64,000 bases of DNA from Cymbidium sinense (GCA_021442155.1 CM038214.1:137492040-137556039); one strand, 5' to 3'; shown: positions 12,521 to 26,701, counted from the stretch's first letter. The notes: generated from the sequence alone by a model not told the origin. Made by a program: numbers and translations.

Positions 12521-15500
12521 CTATGGGTTTTCGTATGTACTAGAGATTCTTGCCCTACTTTACATAGAAAAGTAAAGCAGGGTTTCTTTTAAACCTGGTT
12601 CATTAAGTTTCCTATAGAGGCAAGCCCCCCATAATTAGTTACATCCTAAGGAACAAGATTCTTTAAGAATACTCTCGATTAAAGTAAATGATTATTGTCT
12701 CTAAAGATTTCAAAGATAAGACTATCGATTGGTTTTTATTTTAGAAGATCGAGTGGGATTGATCAAGAGGAGGAGTTATTGTCAGTCAAAGGAAGATAAG
12801 TAGGGGATGCTTATGATACTAGGAAGCCTAGTAAGCATCCCAAACTATCTATGGTTGTACTTTATATTTTGAAGTTTGAAGGGAATTATTTATTTTGAGT
12901 TGAATTATTATTTGAAATCTAGGGCTTACAATGTCATGACACAATATCATAGAAATTCTTAAGAGGTGTGGATTTATGCTCGTAGCCCGCAAAAGGAAGT
13001 AGCAACCTCTAAACCTAAATCTAGGGAGCTTTGGCGAGGGCCAAAGCATGACTTAAATCTAAGTTAAAAAATGGGTATTTATTTTATCTCCACAAGAGAG
13101 GATAAATCACCTAACTGTTTGGACTTACAACTGCTTGGGGGTGGCTATCAACTAACTCATCCTATGATTTTAAATACATGTAGCCAAGTCATATACTTTT
13201 TCAAGATTGCTAAGCTGTTATTTATTTAGAAAGAGACTAAGTCCTTAAACATACTCCCTAAGAGACTAGATCATGTAGGACATAATTTAATGACCTAAAT
13301 CTAATGCAAACTTTATTACATTTTATTTTTATTTTTAGATAATTCATTTGACACAGGCTTTAGGATTCATATGCCTAATATATGAGAAATTAGATTATGG
13401 GCCAAAATCTGCAAGAAAAAAGGTGTGTTTCCACCATGGCTCTCAAAGGTCAAGCTAAGTTTCCTGGCATGGGTAGAAGCCCTCCAAATCAAGAGTGAAA
13501 TAATATGTTTTATATGCATAGTGTGTGAAAGAAAATACAACATATAACTAAGAGGTTGCTAATTCTTTTATCTTGATTTATGGCTTAAGCTTTAGATGAG
13601 ATTATGAGTTATTTAATTTTTAGTTTTGAGTTGATTAATTGAATAGAAAATTTTTTTTCCCTAAGAGCCTAATCGCAATCCAAGCCATACATCAAAGTAA
13701 GGAAGAAATTAGAAAAATATGCCATCTTATTCCATAAGTTAAACAAACATCAATCAATTTATAAAACTAGCGCAAAAGAATAAGTGGCCAAGTGTGGTCA
13801 GGCTCCACCGCACAAACTCAAAAATAAATTGGGCAGCTGAGCTCTACTCTTATACAACCCGGATCATAAAAGAATTAATTACAAAATGAATTCATGTTAT
13901 GGGGGTCTTCATTCTTCATTCTTCTTTTCTTCATATGGTTCTTTCTTCCTTTTGACTTGGTTGGAATGTGGCTTGCTCCAAAGGCTTCACATGATACATA
14001 AAACATAGTCTTATGACCAATATTCATCTTAATCCCCCATAATAATCATTTTAAATCATAATTCACAAAATTATATGAAAAAGGGAAATAAAATCTAACT
14101 AAAACTTGCAAAACATAGATTAGCTAAACAAACTATACATCTCATGCATGTATTGGACTTAGCACCCCACACATGGGTAACCAAGTCCATTTCCTATTTT
14201 AGATTATGCTTAGGGGTATAAGTAACCCGCACAGTAAAAATATTTATATTTTTATTATAGTGCCCCTTAAGCATAATACCCTGCAGAACATAATGATTAG
14301 ACTAATATCGCCTACCTTTCAGTCTACGAACATACACCCTAACATCCAGACTAAAATATCACATCACAAAATAAAAGCAAACATCAAATCATCCACCATC
14401 CTAACATAGGGTTAGAAGTGGTGACTTAGCCTAATGTGTGTGTGTGCCAATTTAAGGTTTGTGTGGTATGTTTAGCTAGGCTTTAGAGTTGAAGTTTTCT
14501 AAGTATGAAAATATTCAACTTAGAGGGTGGTTTCATTTAAGCTGGTTGATTTGGTTAAGTTTTATTTTATGATTTTGATTGGGTTTTAATGAACCCACTT
14601 AATTACTAAGTGTTATAAAGAGAGGAAAAGAGAAGAGAACTCCTCTTTCCTTCCCGCAAGTAATTTCTAAGGTGGATTCATTAATGACTTTTTGTTTAGT
14701 GAATGTTTTATTATGTGTTTTAATTAATCATAAGATTAGATTTTCCCTAAACAAGCCTATTCAAAGAGAAAATTATTTTAAGATTAAGTGAAGTGAATTA
14801 TTATCACAAAACACACAACACTTTATTTCTTTCCAACATGTGTAACATGGATGAATCTAAGCATATATCACATGCACATGGAAATATTTTACACACCTTC
14901 ATGATGAATGCTAGGAAGTATTATTTAAGAAAATTTGGATGCTTCATGATGCATGATTTGATTTTGTTAAGTAGAAGAGAGTGATTCTTTTATCCTTTTT
15001 TTATATGGACATTCACAAGTATAAAAGACATAAGTGAGTAGGGTGCCATTATTAGCACCTAGGGTGTAAGGCAAGATTTACTTAGGGCTAATTAAAGCCT
15101 CGTAACCCCAGGGTTATCCAGACTAATATACAAATTTTCTTAAATACATGTGCATATACAAAAGGAAATGCATGGAAAGAGAATCATAAAAAAAGTTTAT
15201 GTTTGTTTGATTTTGGTTTGATTGTTTAGTTTACATGTGTGATGTGAAGTTCCTTCTTAAGTTATGACATAGGAGTGTATAGGAATGAATTTAGGCAAGT
15301 GTTATGTCCTTTTCAAATGGACTACGCACTTGGCAAATCCCATACAAACCAATGTTAAGAGAGAGAAGGAAATCACATTTATCTATTAACTTGCTAGTTT
15401 ATAAGTACTCATAAATAACATACTTTTCATTTATAATATTTGATTTCTAAGTTTTGAGAATAGTTTTGGATTTAATAGTGATAATAGCCATTCATATTCT

Positions 15501-16687
15501 TACTTTAGCCAAAATATGCAATTTGACATAAAGGAAACATGTCATTTTATTTTTAAAAGACATGAATGCATAATTTTCATGTGACATACACATTTAGCAT
15601 GCTAGAAAAGAAATAAAGTGATGCAAGCATGTAATTTCATTCACTCTAATTAATTCTTAAATGCAATCTTATGGAATAAGATTATTTAAAGTGAATCAAA
15701 ATTGGTTTAAGGAAAGTTTGATTTTGTTTTGAGTTTGATTTGAATTTAGGAAATGTGAGAAGGTTTGCTGGTCCTAACCCATTCCCACATGTTTATGTTA
15801 TTGGTTTAATTTTTAGGTGATTAGATTGGTTTTATGCTTTGGTTAGGTTAATGTGTAGATTAAGTTCATTAATTATCCCTTATCTACACCTCTTTAACAT
15901 ATTTAATAAAATAATTATGAGCCAATGTATGATATAAAATCAAAAGGAATTTAAATCAGCAATGCACTTAAGAAAGAAAGGGGACTAAGGTATTTGGCTC
16001 ACAATTAATGATTAATTAAGCTAAAGAGGTTAATTTAGATACTTTCACTTCCACACATATAGATTGGATTTGATTTCCTTAAGCTACTTAGGTTATTGAA
16101 CACCTAAGTATCTACCGAAGGATTGATTTGAGTTTTGGAATGTTTTGAAAGTTTTATTAAGTTAATTAAGTAGGTCATTAGTGAATTAGCTCTTAATTAA
16201 ACTTAGATTATGGAAGGAAAGGGGTTTAGGGAATGACTTGGGAAAAATACCCCAAACCCATTGCATAAACCTCCTCTTCACTTAAACAAAGTTTAATTAA
16301 CTTAATCAAGGGATTAAACCACTATTCACATGCTTAATTAAGCTTAATTACATTTAAGAGAGTGATTAAGTATTCATTAATTGATTTTCCTAATTATCTC
16401 ATCAATACATTTCAAGAAAATTTAGGGAGATAGAGGTAATCCCACTAAATACATTTGAGAAATTTGGAATCAATTAATGAAGTAATTAAGGAGTAATTAG
16501 AGTTATTAAGCTTTCAATAAAATATTAATTAAGTAAAATTCATTGTTCAAAATCAATTTAAAATAATTTTAATGAATTCCCCTCTGAATTGTCTTCATAA
16601 TTCTTTTTTTTGTATTTTTTTATTTTTCTACATTTAGTTATGTATTTTTGAAGTTTTAGTGATTAAAACTTAATTAATTAACTAATC

Positions 16688-16920
16688 CTTTCGGCACCAT
16701 GTGGACTGCTGACGCGATGTGCGCTTTCCACATGGTGCGATGGGATTAGCTATTTAAGTTGTCACATCCAATGTCACATCAGCCGACGACGCTATGCACT
16801 TTCTCCTCGGCCGTCCGATCAAAGATCAGACGATCAGGATTAAACCCACAAGTCTTATGGAATAAATCATGGGATCCTACATGGATTAATCAGGATTGTC
16901 CATCCAAAATACATGGATGG
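16688..16920 (-). repeat. GC-rich palindrome patch in LTR B
   Basis: Perfect 12-base inverted repeat GCACCATGTGGA (16694-16705) and TCCACATGGTGC (16727-16738) with a CpG-bearing 21-base loop. It is followed by a weaker CCATCCA/TGGATGG pair at 16900-16920. It sits at the same place as the patches in A, C and D but the palindrome sequence is unrelated. Confidence 0.65.
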
Positions 16921-17512
16921 ATGATCCATGATCCGTCACTGAGCTCGCTTATGGAAGAGGGCAATCGTCCACTCCTTAGGGCTTGATCCAAGCTCGATTG
17001 AGCTCAGATTGAGCTCAAATTTTACCCACACCATCTAGGAGTAAGCATAAGTAGATCCAACGTCCAATTTTACTTGGGATAAAAATTCTCTTCATAAAGG
17101 ACCAAGAACTCCTATAGTTAAGCTCGATTTTGATCCATGCCTCGCCAGAGGTTATCATCGATGCTCTAAATCATCGAGGTAGCTCTGCGTCAAGCTTTGA
17201 AGTGGATTGATCAATTGGCCAAAGTCCTCCTCCTAGGCTTGCGGCTTTGGTCTAGCTCCCACCCCCTACCTTGGAAGCTTCGAAGAAGCTTTGAATCAAC
17301 TCGTTTGAGTCCCCTGAGGGTGCTTGCAAGAGAAATTGGCTTGATATTGGGTATTAAGCAAAGTGAAATTTCCCTTAAGCTCCCTTATTTTTGGCTTAAG
17401 GAAACCGAGAAGAGGAGAATTCAAATGAGCCTTGGAGATCTTGGATAAGCTTAAGAATGCTTGCTCAGTTTCTTAGCTCAATCAGTGAGAGAGTTGGAAT
17501 GAAGTGAAATGA

Positions 17513-17530
17513 GAGGGAGTATATCTCCCC
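17513..17530 (-). promoter_or_regulatory. Probable LTR B TATA-like core promoter
   Basis: On the minus strand GGGGAGATATACTCCCTC, matching LTRs A and C. Its place at the downstream edge of the W-box-like block supports a promoter role; there is no direct evidence of a start site. Confidence 0.4.
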
Positions 17531-17948
17531 TCAAGGATTGGACGATAGAGGTGTTTAGCTGTTTTGATCAAATTCACCTCATGGAGTGGGTTGGCTAGGC
17601 CGTTTAGGGTGGCATGTATTGATTTTGGGGTAGAGAAGTTTCCATGTGCAAAATAAGGTGGAGGAGTGATTCCCATGTGCTCATTTCAAAGTTGGTGGTC
17701 GGTTTGGCCATTAGGTTGGGTTTGGCTGACCCAAACCCATTGGGTCATGTGCACCACACCCATTAGTGCCCACTTGGTCCACTAAGAGGGTGCCAAGTGG
17801 CCATGGAAAGGATATGACCAAATTCAGTAGAATAGGTTACCCCTTGACCTTAGGGGTAAAATGGTCATTTGGCTTTAATTTCACTTTAGACAGATTTAGA
17901 ATAGTTTAAAATTGGGTTGGTCCAAATTTCAAAGAATTTGGAGTCGAT

Positions 17949-18790
17949 TTGATATCATTTGGCTCATGTTGACCCATTTAGGTCAAAATGGGTCAACTTG
18001 GGTCAAGTCGACCCATTTAGGACAAAATGGGTCAACTTGGGTCAAGTTGACCAATTTGTCAAATTGGATCAAACCAAGGGTTGGGTCAAGTTCATATGAC
18101 TATTTGAAATGTGTTGGCATCATTGGCTTGGTTCAATTTGGTTTATATTTGGTTTTGGTTCATTTGATTTCATTTAGGTTAAATATGTCAAGTTGACCAA
18201 TTTTACCCATTTGACCTAATTGGATTAGGTCATGGGTTGGTTTAGGTTTCGTTTGATTCTAGCTCAATTTGACCTTTTAGGCCAAGTTGGATTCATGGTC
18301 AATTAGGCTAGGTTGAGTCTAGTTGGCCAATTGAGGCTTTGGTCAAGTTCAATAAGTGGTTTAGAATAAATTTGACCCATTGGTTGCAATTAATTTTGCT
18401 TAGATCAAGATTTGACACATTTTGACTTTTTAGGTCAAGTTGGGTCAACTTGGGTCAAGTGGCCAATTGGGTTAGGTTATGCTCAAATGATGACTTGATC
18501 AAGTTCAAACATTGATCATGAATTGGTTTTGATCAATGGTTTCAATCAATTTGGCCTATGGTGGATTTTGGCTAGGTTAGGTTTTATTTTGGCTAAGAGT
18601 TGACTTGGCCAATCCTTAGGTTTGACTTGGTTTGATCCAATTTGAGTGATTGATCATCTGATGAAGATTGTTGCTCACGATGTGAGGCTTAGGTGGGCTT
18701 AGTTCAATTCAATTTGGGTAGGATTAGAATTAGCTCACTTTGGGTCAAGTGAGCCTAAGTGGGTCAATTGGTTTGATCAAGGATTGATTC
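17949..18790 (-). promoter_or_regulatory. TTGAC/GTCAA-rich U3 region of LTR B
   Basis: Includes a roughly 39-base tandem duplication (17971-18009 and 18010-18049), each copy holding a GACCC and several GTCAA cores. The density of WRKY W-box cores on both strands is far above the surroundings. Role inferred from motif only. Confidence 0.4.
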
Positions 18791-19347
18791 AATTTTGGTT
18801 GAACTCACATATGGACTTATGATTGAACTATAAATCCATTTGCAGGTGATTTGGAACGAAATGGGTTTTGATTCATTTAACAATTTCAAGTTCAAAGAGT
18901 GAACATGAGTTTGACTTGGGTTTGATTTTTGGATTTAGTTTTGGTTTGTTGATTGAAGTTTATGTTTATATTTGGATTCATGATTGAAAGATTGATTGAA
19001 TCATGAAGAAAAACCAAGGGTTTGGCTTGATTTGAGTTTGATTTGGCTAAGTTTAAGAATTTGACTTGAAAGGCTTAGATTGAATTTTGGTTAAATTTGG
19101 ATTTGAGTTTTGAATTTAGTTTTGGTTATTTGAATTTATATTTCATTTATATTTGTGAGTATAAATGTGAATATAAATGGGTTATGAGAAAATTTCTTGA
19201 ATTTGAGTTTTCATAACTGACATATTAGTGGCTAACTCTTTCTAGGGTTAGAAGTGTTCACCTAATTGAAGTATCTTAAGACTAGAAAACTCTTAGTGTC
19301 TAGAGGAATTTGATGGAGAGGTTGAGAGCTCATTTAAAATGAGGTCA

Positions 19348-21756
19348 ACAAAGGCATATGGTGTGGTGTGGAAAATACCACATGTGTTGGTGTTGAGGTG
19401 ATCAACAACAATTTGATCCTCAGCACTTTAAATGATCTACTCCCAACCCAAGTAGAAGGAATCAAGAGCTTAGTTTGTGACTACTCATGTCAACAACATA
19501 AAGTGAAGGAGGAATGTTAGGGGAGTATGTGAACCTTCACTAGGGAAAAGGTTCAAGTCATCCAGGAGGAGAGGTTGTGAAATCATTGAGGGATTAGAAT
19601 TCTAGATCCAGAATTTCTATCTTAGATTAATTTGATTGAGATTATTTAGTTTATTTTGGTTGTTTGGTTTAGGGGATGATTGTATTGATTTGATTTTAAA
19701 GATGAGGTTGTTAGTTTGATGGTGCTGAAGTGGGTCTGATCTTGGCTAAGTTTACCAATCCAAGGGAAGTCTACCAACCACATAGAAGAATTACCAAGAC
19801 TTCTTGGAAGAAAGCATAGTAGACTTACATCCTCAAAAGTAGAGATCAGTTGCTGGGGTGATCAATTGGCAAAATAATGGATTGAACCCAACCTAAGGCT
19901 AACTACTGAGTGAATGCCGGGGGACTTTGATCAGCTCAAAAATAGTCAAGATTAATTTTATTTTATTTATATATTATTGATGAATCCCATCAGTTTGCAA
20001 TGGACTGCACTGAGTAGGGGCCGTGTAGGCCTTGACCTAGCTCATATTTATCATTCCAAAGGGAGTAGCTTCCCGGCCGAGGGGAGAATTATCCAACTAA
20101 AGGGGTGCCTTTCAGTTTGCAGCAACTGATTCAAGGAAGAAAGCTCTGTGACTCACATTTTTCACTACAAAAAGACTACTGTAGTGACACATTAACAAGG
20201 CAACATGTCAACTCGACCTAGGGTTGCCCATCGATTTGCTACAGTCATGCTAGAAAGAATTCATAGTAGACTTACATCTTCCAAAGCAAAATGACCGTCG
20301 GGGTAACTTGCTTGTGGAAAATAGATTGAACCTGACCTAAGAGCAACTATGGAGAGAGTGCCGATCCGGGGACTTATCTTAACTCATGTAGTCAGACAAT
20401 TCCTATAGGGAGTTCTGCTGACACTGTCCTAAAGATAGGATGCCTGCTTGGGGAAAAGGGGCCCTTTGGGGGCTTGAATTTCTAATCCATAAGCAAATTA
20501 ATTTGTTTGGTTTGCTTTGTTTGTTTATTGTGGACCCTGTTGATTTGTGAGGGATCATACTGAGAAGGAGCTTATATCAGCCTAGACCTACCTTAGATTT
20601 ACTGAACCAGGGGAGAATCTGTGCATCCGCTGAATGAATTTTCCAACCATAGGGGTGGCTACTAGGAAAGGGGGACTATCCAATCTAAAAGTAAACCATG
20701 TAGTATCTAAATGGGGTCACAAAGGATGTGATCCAAATAGAGTACCCATAGGGGTGGGGCCGCTAAGGACTTGATCCAACACCCTGGAGAAGATAATCTG
20801 TATAGGTATTCGGTGGCCAACTCAAGGAGAATGCTCAGGGACTCACATCTACCAAGAGTGGGGTATCCATGGGTGAGTTCTCGACAAGAACATCAAACCT
20901 AAGGTGCGCATCGATTTTGAAAGCTCAGGCCGATTGTTGGGATAGTCTGTCTCGACAAGTGCTATCCAATAGGGACCGAGTGAATGCCTCCGGGGACTTA
21001 TATGAAAGAGGGGAGGAGCCTGGGACTTATCCTAAACCTCAAAAATACTCAACCTAGTTAGTACATGATGGCTAGTTCAAGAAGAAAGTGCGGGAGCTCA
21101 CATCTTCTTAAACAAAGTCAACATGATGTAGCTTACTAGCTGTGAAGTGAAGCCTACCAAACTAACAAGGCACTCATTGGTTTACAATGGTCAAGTCAGG
21201 AAGAAAGCATGGGGACTCACATCTTCCAAACAAGTGACCCCTAGGGTGACAGGCTAATGAGGTAGCATGTAGACCCGACCTAGAGCAGCTAATGAGTGAG
21301 TGCCACAAGGGGGCTTACTCCCACATCAAAAATAGCTTGAGACAAAAGATATGTGTTTGCTTTTATGCTTGTGTTAAAGGGAATAGGATCTTGGGTTCTC
21401 TCATACTTATTCTAAACACGCTTGGAGAATTTGATGAAATGATGCCACGAATGGCAGCTGAAATTCCCACCAAGAAAAGATGTTGCTTGGGTTCTCTTAC
21501 ACCTAATTTAGTAGTGCTAGTCAAAATAGGATGCCTCTTGGGTTCTCTCACACCTATTCTAGTAGCGCCGGGGAATTTTATTTGATTGTGTTTGTGTTGT
21601 GAAAGAGGGATAGGATGCCTCTTGGGTTCTCTTACACCTACCTTGATCACGTTGTGGAAGATTCGCAAGATAGGCAAATAACACTTCGAATGAAGAAAAG
21701 ATTTGGATTAGAATGAAATTTTATTATTTTGATGATAATTATTTTCAAACATGTTT
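19348..21756 (-). other. 3' untranslated internal region of element B, with internal repeats
   Basis: Lies between the integrase stop (21757) and the 5' end of 3' LTR B (19347), so it is the element's 3' untranslated part. It is less AT-rich than the LTR. It contains diverged long units, near 19680, 19980 and 20529, that carry phrases such as TTGTGAGGGATCATACTGAG, matching 30345-31745. No coding potential is convincing. A purine-rich tract is not obvious beside the LTR: on the minus strand the flank reads ATATGCCTTTGT. Confidence 0.65.
21380..21660 (-). repeat. Four imperfect tandem repeats in 3' untranslated region
   Basis: CTTGGGTTCTCTYACACCTA occurs near 21390 (diverged), 21487, 21537 and 21627 on the plus strand, spaced about 50-100 bases and each preceded by GGATGCCT-like sequence. 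Frames on both strands here are translations of this repeat. Confidence 0.65.
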
Positions 21757-22242
21757 TTATGGGTAATATTTCTTCAAATAGATCCCATTAATTGGAAGCA
21801 TCGGGTGTTCCCCTTTACAATCAATAAGTTGATAAGATCTTCATTGGTAGGCTTTCTCTGTGACATAGGGGTCTTCTTAAGTGGGTTCAAACTTGCCTCC
21901 CATATTTTGACAGGAAACAATTGGTGTTCTTATGACTAATATAAGTTCTCCTTCTTGAAAAGACCTAGGGCGGACTACCTTATTGTGAGCTTGAATCATT
22001 TTGGCCTTGTAACTTTGCCCATTCAAAACTTTGAGCCTCTATTCTATAGTGATTTTGCTACCCATTGATATCCTTAGTGATGGGAGTTAAACTTCTAAAT
22101 GTAGAACGGCTTCAGACCCATACACTAAGAAAAATGAGGTAGATTGAGTTAGAGTACTGTATGTGGTGCGGTAGGCCCACAAGCTTTGCTGTTGTCATCA
22201 AGTGTATTCTTTAGTATCTGGATGAGAGTTTTGTTGAATATT
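21757..22242 (-). pseudogene. pol: Integrase C-terminal end of Ty3/gypsy pol, broken
   Basis: On the minus strand one frame ending at TAA 21757-21759 reads the end of a plant Ty3/gypsy integrase: LWAYRTTYSTLTQSTSFFLV near 22180, YGSEAVLHLEV, KVVRPRSFQEGELIL, GGKFEP, then PINGIYLKKYYP and stop. Such endings are typical of Tat/Ogre-type integrase, which inserts the cDNA copy. The catalytic core (D,D,E) is missing: at 22242/22243 the reading frame meets the end of LTR C. Six in-frame stops lie before the terminal one, so it is dead. This is the only integrase seen in the window. Confidence 0.85.
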
Positions 22243-25200
22243 TGTGGTGAAAAATTTCTATAAGGGAGTCTCCTTTCAAATCTGTGGGGAGAAAAGAAAG
22301 AGGAGCCCTTACAAAAATTTATTTTGATAAGAATTCATGTAGATCCGCAGATATACTTATTCAGGTGATCGGATATGTCATCAAGGTATAGTGTACTATC
22401 TTGAAATATAGAAGTCACTTCCCTTTAATGGAACCAATCACCTCAATAAGGACTTATAAGGTCGATGTGTCTGCATTTGTACCAGAGATTCTTCCCCTTA
22501 TTTGCATGGAAAAGTAAAGCAGAGTTTATTTTAAATTGAGTTCATTAAGTTCCCTACAGGGGCAAGCCCCTATAGTTAATTACTTCCTAGATCCCTTAGG
22601 AAAACTCTCGATTAAGGTAAATGATCATTGTCTTTGAAGATTTCAATAAGAAGGACTATTAATTGATTGGTCTATGTTTGAAGATCAAATAGGATTGACC
22701 AAAAGAGGGAGTTATTATCAAAGCCAACAATGAGAAATAAGTAGGAGATGTTCATGATGCTAGGAAACCTAGCGAGCATCTCAAACTATTATAGTTGAGC
22801 TTTACATTTTAGAAATTGATTTAGCTTATTTGAGTTATATTTTTCATTAGAATTTTATGAGTTAAGATTCCTTAACACAAGATTAAAGAAATTCTTAAGA
22901 GATGAGGAATTATGCTTATGGCCCACAAAGGAGAAAAGCAACTTCAGAACCTAAATCTAGGGAGCTTTGACGAGGGCCGGAAGCACAATATAAATCTAAG
23001 ACAAAAATTGGTACTTGATTTTGCCTCCATAAGAGAGGACAAACCACCCGATAGCTTGGACTTACAACCGCCTGTGGGTGGCTGCCAACTAACTCCTCCT
23101 ATGATTTTAAATACATGTAGATAAGTCTTTATGCTTATGCAAGATAACTAGGCTATTTTTTATTTAGAAAGAGACTAGGTCCTTAAACTCACTCCCTAAA
23201 GAGACTAGATTATGTAAAGGGACATCCTTCAAATGACCTAAATCTAATGCAATTCAAATTTCATTTTCTTTTTATTTTTGGACAATCATTTTGACTTAGG
23301 CTAATAGGATTTTTATGACTAATGCATGAGAAATTAAATTATTGGCCAAAATCAGTGAGGATGTAGGAGGTGAGTTTCCACCACGGCCCTCAAAGGTCAT
23401 GCCGAGTTCTCTGGCAAAGGTGGAAGTCCTCCAATCAAGAGTGAAATAAGATGCATTTGTGCATGATATTATAAAGAAAAGCTCATCCAACTAAGGGGTT
23501 GCTAATTCTTTTATCTTGATTTTAAACCCAGGCTTTAGGTGAGATTATGAGTTATTTAATTTTAATTTGAATTATTAAGTTGGGTAAAAGATTTATTTTT
23601 TCCTAAAGAGACTAATCCACATCCAGACCATACATAAAGCAAGAAAGAAACTAAAAAATGCATGCCACATAATGCAAAAGTTAGACAAATCATCAATCAA
23701 TTTATAAAGCTAATCGTAAAAAGAATAAATGGTCGTTTGTGGTCGGGCACCACCACTCAAACCCGAAAATATCAAATGTGGGTAGCCGAGCTCTACCCTT
23801 ATACAACCCGGATTACAAATGAATTGAATTACAATTTAAGCGAATTCATTATTATGGGGGTCTTCAAACTTTATTCTTCTTTCATCTTTTCTTTTCTTTC
23901 TTCTTTTTCTTTGGTTCCTCCTTTGGAAGGTTGGATAGTAGATGCTCCAAGGCTTCACATGGTACATAAGATAGGATTTTAGGACCAATGCTCATTCTAA
24001 TCCCCATAATAAATCATTCCAAAATCTTAATTATACAAATTTTTACATGAAAAGGAAAAGTGAAATCTAACTAATACCTGCAAAACAAAGATTAGCTAAA
24101 TCACACCACAGACATCCCAAGCATGTATATTGGACTTATCACTGCACACATGAGTGACTAAGTCCACCTGGCCTATAGATTATGCTTAGGGGTATAAGCA
24201 CCTGCAAGTAAGAAGCATTCATATTTTTATTTATGATAGCGTCCCTTAAGCACAATCCCCTACAGAAAAGAATAGCTAGACTAAGAACATCCTACCATTC
24301 ATTCTACGAACATACACCCTAACATCCAGTCTAAAATATTCATCACAAAATAAAATATAACATCAAATCATGCACCGACCTAACCTAAAGCTAGAAGTGA
24401 TGATTTAGGCTAATGTGTGTGCTTTGAAGGTTTGTGTGGTATGCTTAGCTATGCCTTTAGGTTTGAATTTTCTAAGTGTGAAGAACATGTTCAACTTAGA
24501 GGAGAGTTTCATTTAACTTATTTAAGTGTTTTGAGTTATTTTTATTTCATGTTTTAATTTAGTTTGAGTGAAACTTACAATTAATTACTAAGTTATAAAG
24601 AGAGAGAAAGAGAAGGAAACTTCTCTTTCCTTCCCTAATCCTTAAGTAATTTTTAAGGTAAGTTCACATTTTAATTTCATTTAGGTGATTGTTTTGATTA
24701 CATCTTTTAATCAATCCTACATTTAGATAAATCCTAGACAAACCAGTTCAAAAAGAAAGGTATTTTAAGATTAAATAAAATGAATAACACACATTACTTC
24801 ATTTCTTTTCCAACATATATAACATGCATATGGATGGACCCTAAGCATATCTATACATGAAAATGAGAGTACTTAACACACTTTATGATGCATGATAAAT
24901 AATCAATTTAAGAAAATTCAGAAGTTGAATATGTATGATTTTTCTTAAGTAGAAAAGATTTTCCTTATCTAAATTTTCACATACATACATGAAAGTAGGA
25001 AAGACATAAGTGAGTACAGTGCAATTATTTACCAGAGGTGTAAGGTACAAGACCTACCTAGGGCTACTTAAAGCCTCGCAACCTCGGGGTTGTCCAAACT
25101 AATACATCACTTTCCTTAAGTACAAATATGTATGTAAAAGAAATGAAATGGAAAAGGAATATGCAAAAGTTGTTTAATAGTTTCATTTTTGTTTATGCAA

Positions 25201-26701
25201 TTTATTCATGCAAGTATAGAAAATCCTTCTTAGATGATGGCATGGGATGAATAGAGTATAGAATTAAGTAAGTGTTGGGTTCTTTTCAAATTAACCCTAC
25301 ATCTTACCATACATCTTACCAACTCCTATTCAAAACTATGCTAACATAAGAAATGAAAGAAAGGCTACACTAAACATTACTTTATAATCCATCACATGAA
25401 GGATTATAGTTAAAGTATAAGAATAACAAAATTTTAGATTTGATGTTTCATTTATAAGTTTTGAAAATAATTTAGATTTAGTAGTGATATACCATATATT
25501 TTACTTTAGCCCAGACATGCACATTTGACATAAAGTAAACAATTTTCATTTTTAAATTTTGAAACATGAAATTATGAATGTATGAATCACATGACATACA
25601 ACTTAACATTTTGGGAAGATCCAATGCAATGCAATCATGTAAACAAACTCACTTTACTTAAATCCTAAAGATATTCTTAAGGAATAAAAAAATTTAGAAT
25701 AAATCAAATTGAATTTCAAAATGATTTTTGTTTAGTTTGAAGTTTGATTTAATTTTAAAATGGTGAGATGAATTTGCTGTTCCTAACCCATTCCCATATA
25801 TGTTTTGCATTTTTATTTAATTTTTAGATAATTAAATCCATTTCTAAGCATTGATTAGGTTAAGGTATAAATTAAGTGGCTTAATTAACCCTTACCTACA
25901 CCACCTTAGAAAAATTAACTAAGTAATTATGAGCCAAGGAGATGACATAAAACCCACAAGGTATTTCAATTTGCAATGCACCTTATTATGAAAAGGTCCT
26001 AATGCAATTTGACCTATAATTAAAAGTTAATTAAGCTAAAGGGTTTAGCTTAAGTACTTTTAAAACACCCTTTCATACTTGTGAAAGAGGTTTTGATTTT
26101 CTTAATTGAACTTAAGCTTTTAAACACCTAAGAATCTACCCAAAGTAGATTAATTAAGTTCTGAAACTTTTTAGAATTTTTGAAAATTGATTATGGGGAT
26201 ATAAATAAACCTTAATTAAGAGGGGATTAAGGAAAGAAGAGGGGGTTTAGGGAATAGCTTAGGGGAAATGCCCAAAAATTATTCCATAAAACACCTACTC
26301 ATTGGATCTAACCTTAATCAAACTTAATCATAGGGTAAATCCAATGATCACATCTTAATTACCCTTAATTACATGAAGGGGGTAATTAGAGAATGAAATA
26401 GAAATTTTCCCAATTGCCCTCAATAAATCTCAAGAAAATTAGGGGAGGTAGAGGTCATCCCCTAAAATGAACCCTAGAAGTTTGAGATTAATTGATGAAG
26501 GATAAATAATTAAAATTCCCAAAGTACCCAAATTTAGAGAAAAGGGTAATTCAAAATACTTTAAAACTATTTTTAAAATATTTTAGATGAAATTATCTTT
26601 CCATAGCATTTTTTTTATTTTTTTGATTTTTCTAAGCAAAGTTATGAATTTTAGAAGTTCTATGGATTAATTAGGAATTAATTTATACCCTTAACTAATC
26701 C

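Larger units (their letters stand above)
12521..19347 (-). mobile_element. LTR B, giant Ty3/gypsy LTR, 3' end truncated
   Basis: Minus-orientation LTR of 6.8 kb. Its 5' end TGACCTCA is at 19347. Its 3' end is missing about 280 bases compared with C, the break lying at about 12520 against gag. It carries the TATA-like palindrome (17513-17530), the W-box-like block (17949-18790), one copy of the 176-base repeat (near 19137) and a GC palindrome (16694-16738). The 12600-16680 stretch is AT-rich LTR sequence collinear with 2700-7080 and 22550-26700, with no genes seen. The short plus-strand frames at 16759 and 17197 are not conserved in the other LTRs. Confidence 0.8.

Noticed and set aside
20869..21057. 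Small plus-strand ORF in the 3' untranslated region
   Set aside because: It lies on the strand opposite to the element's transcript and is not open in the matching region 29981-31763.
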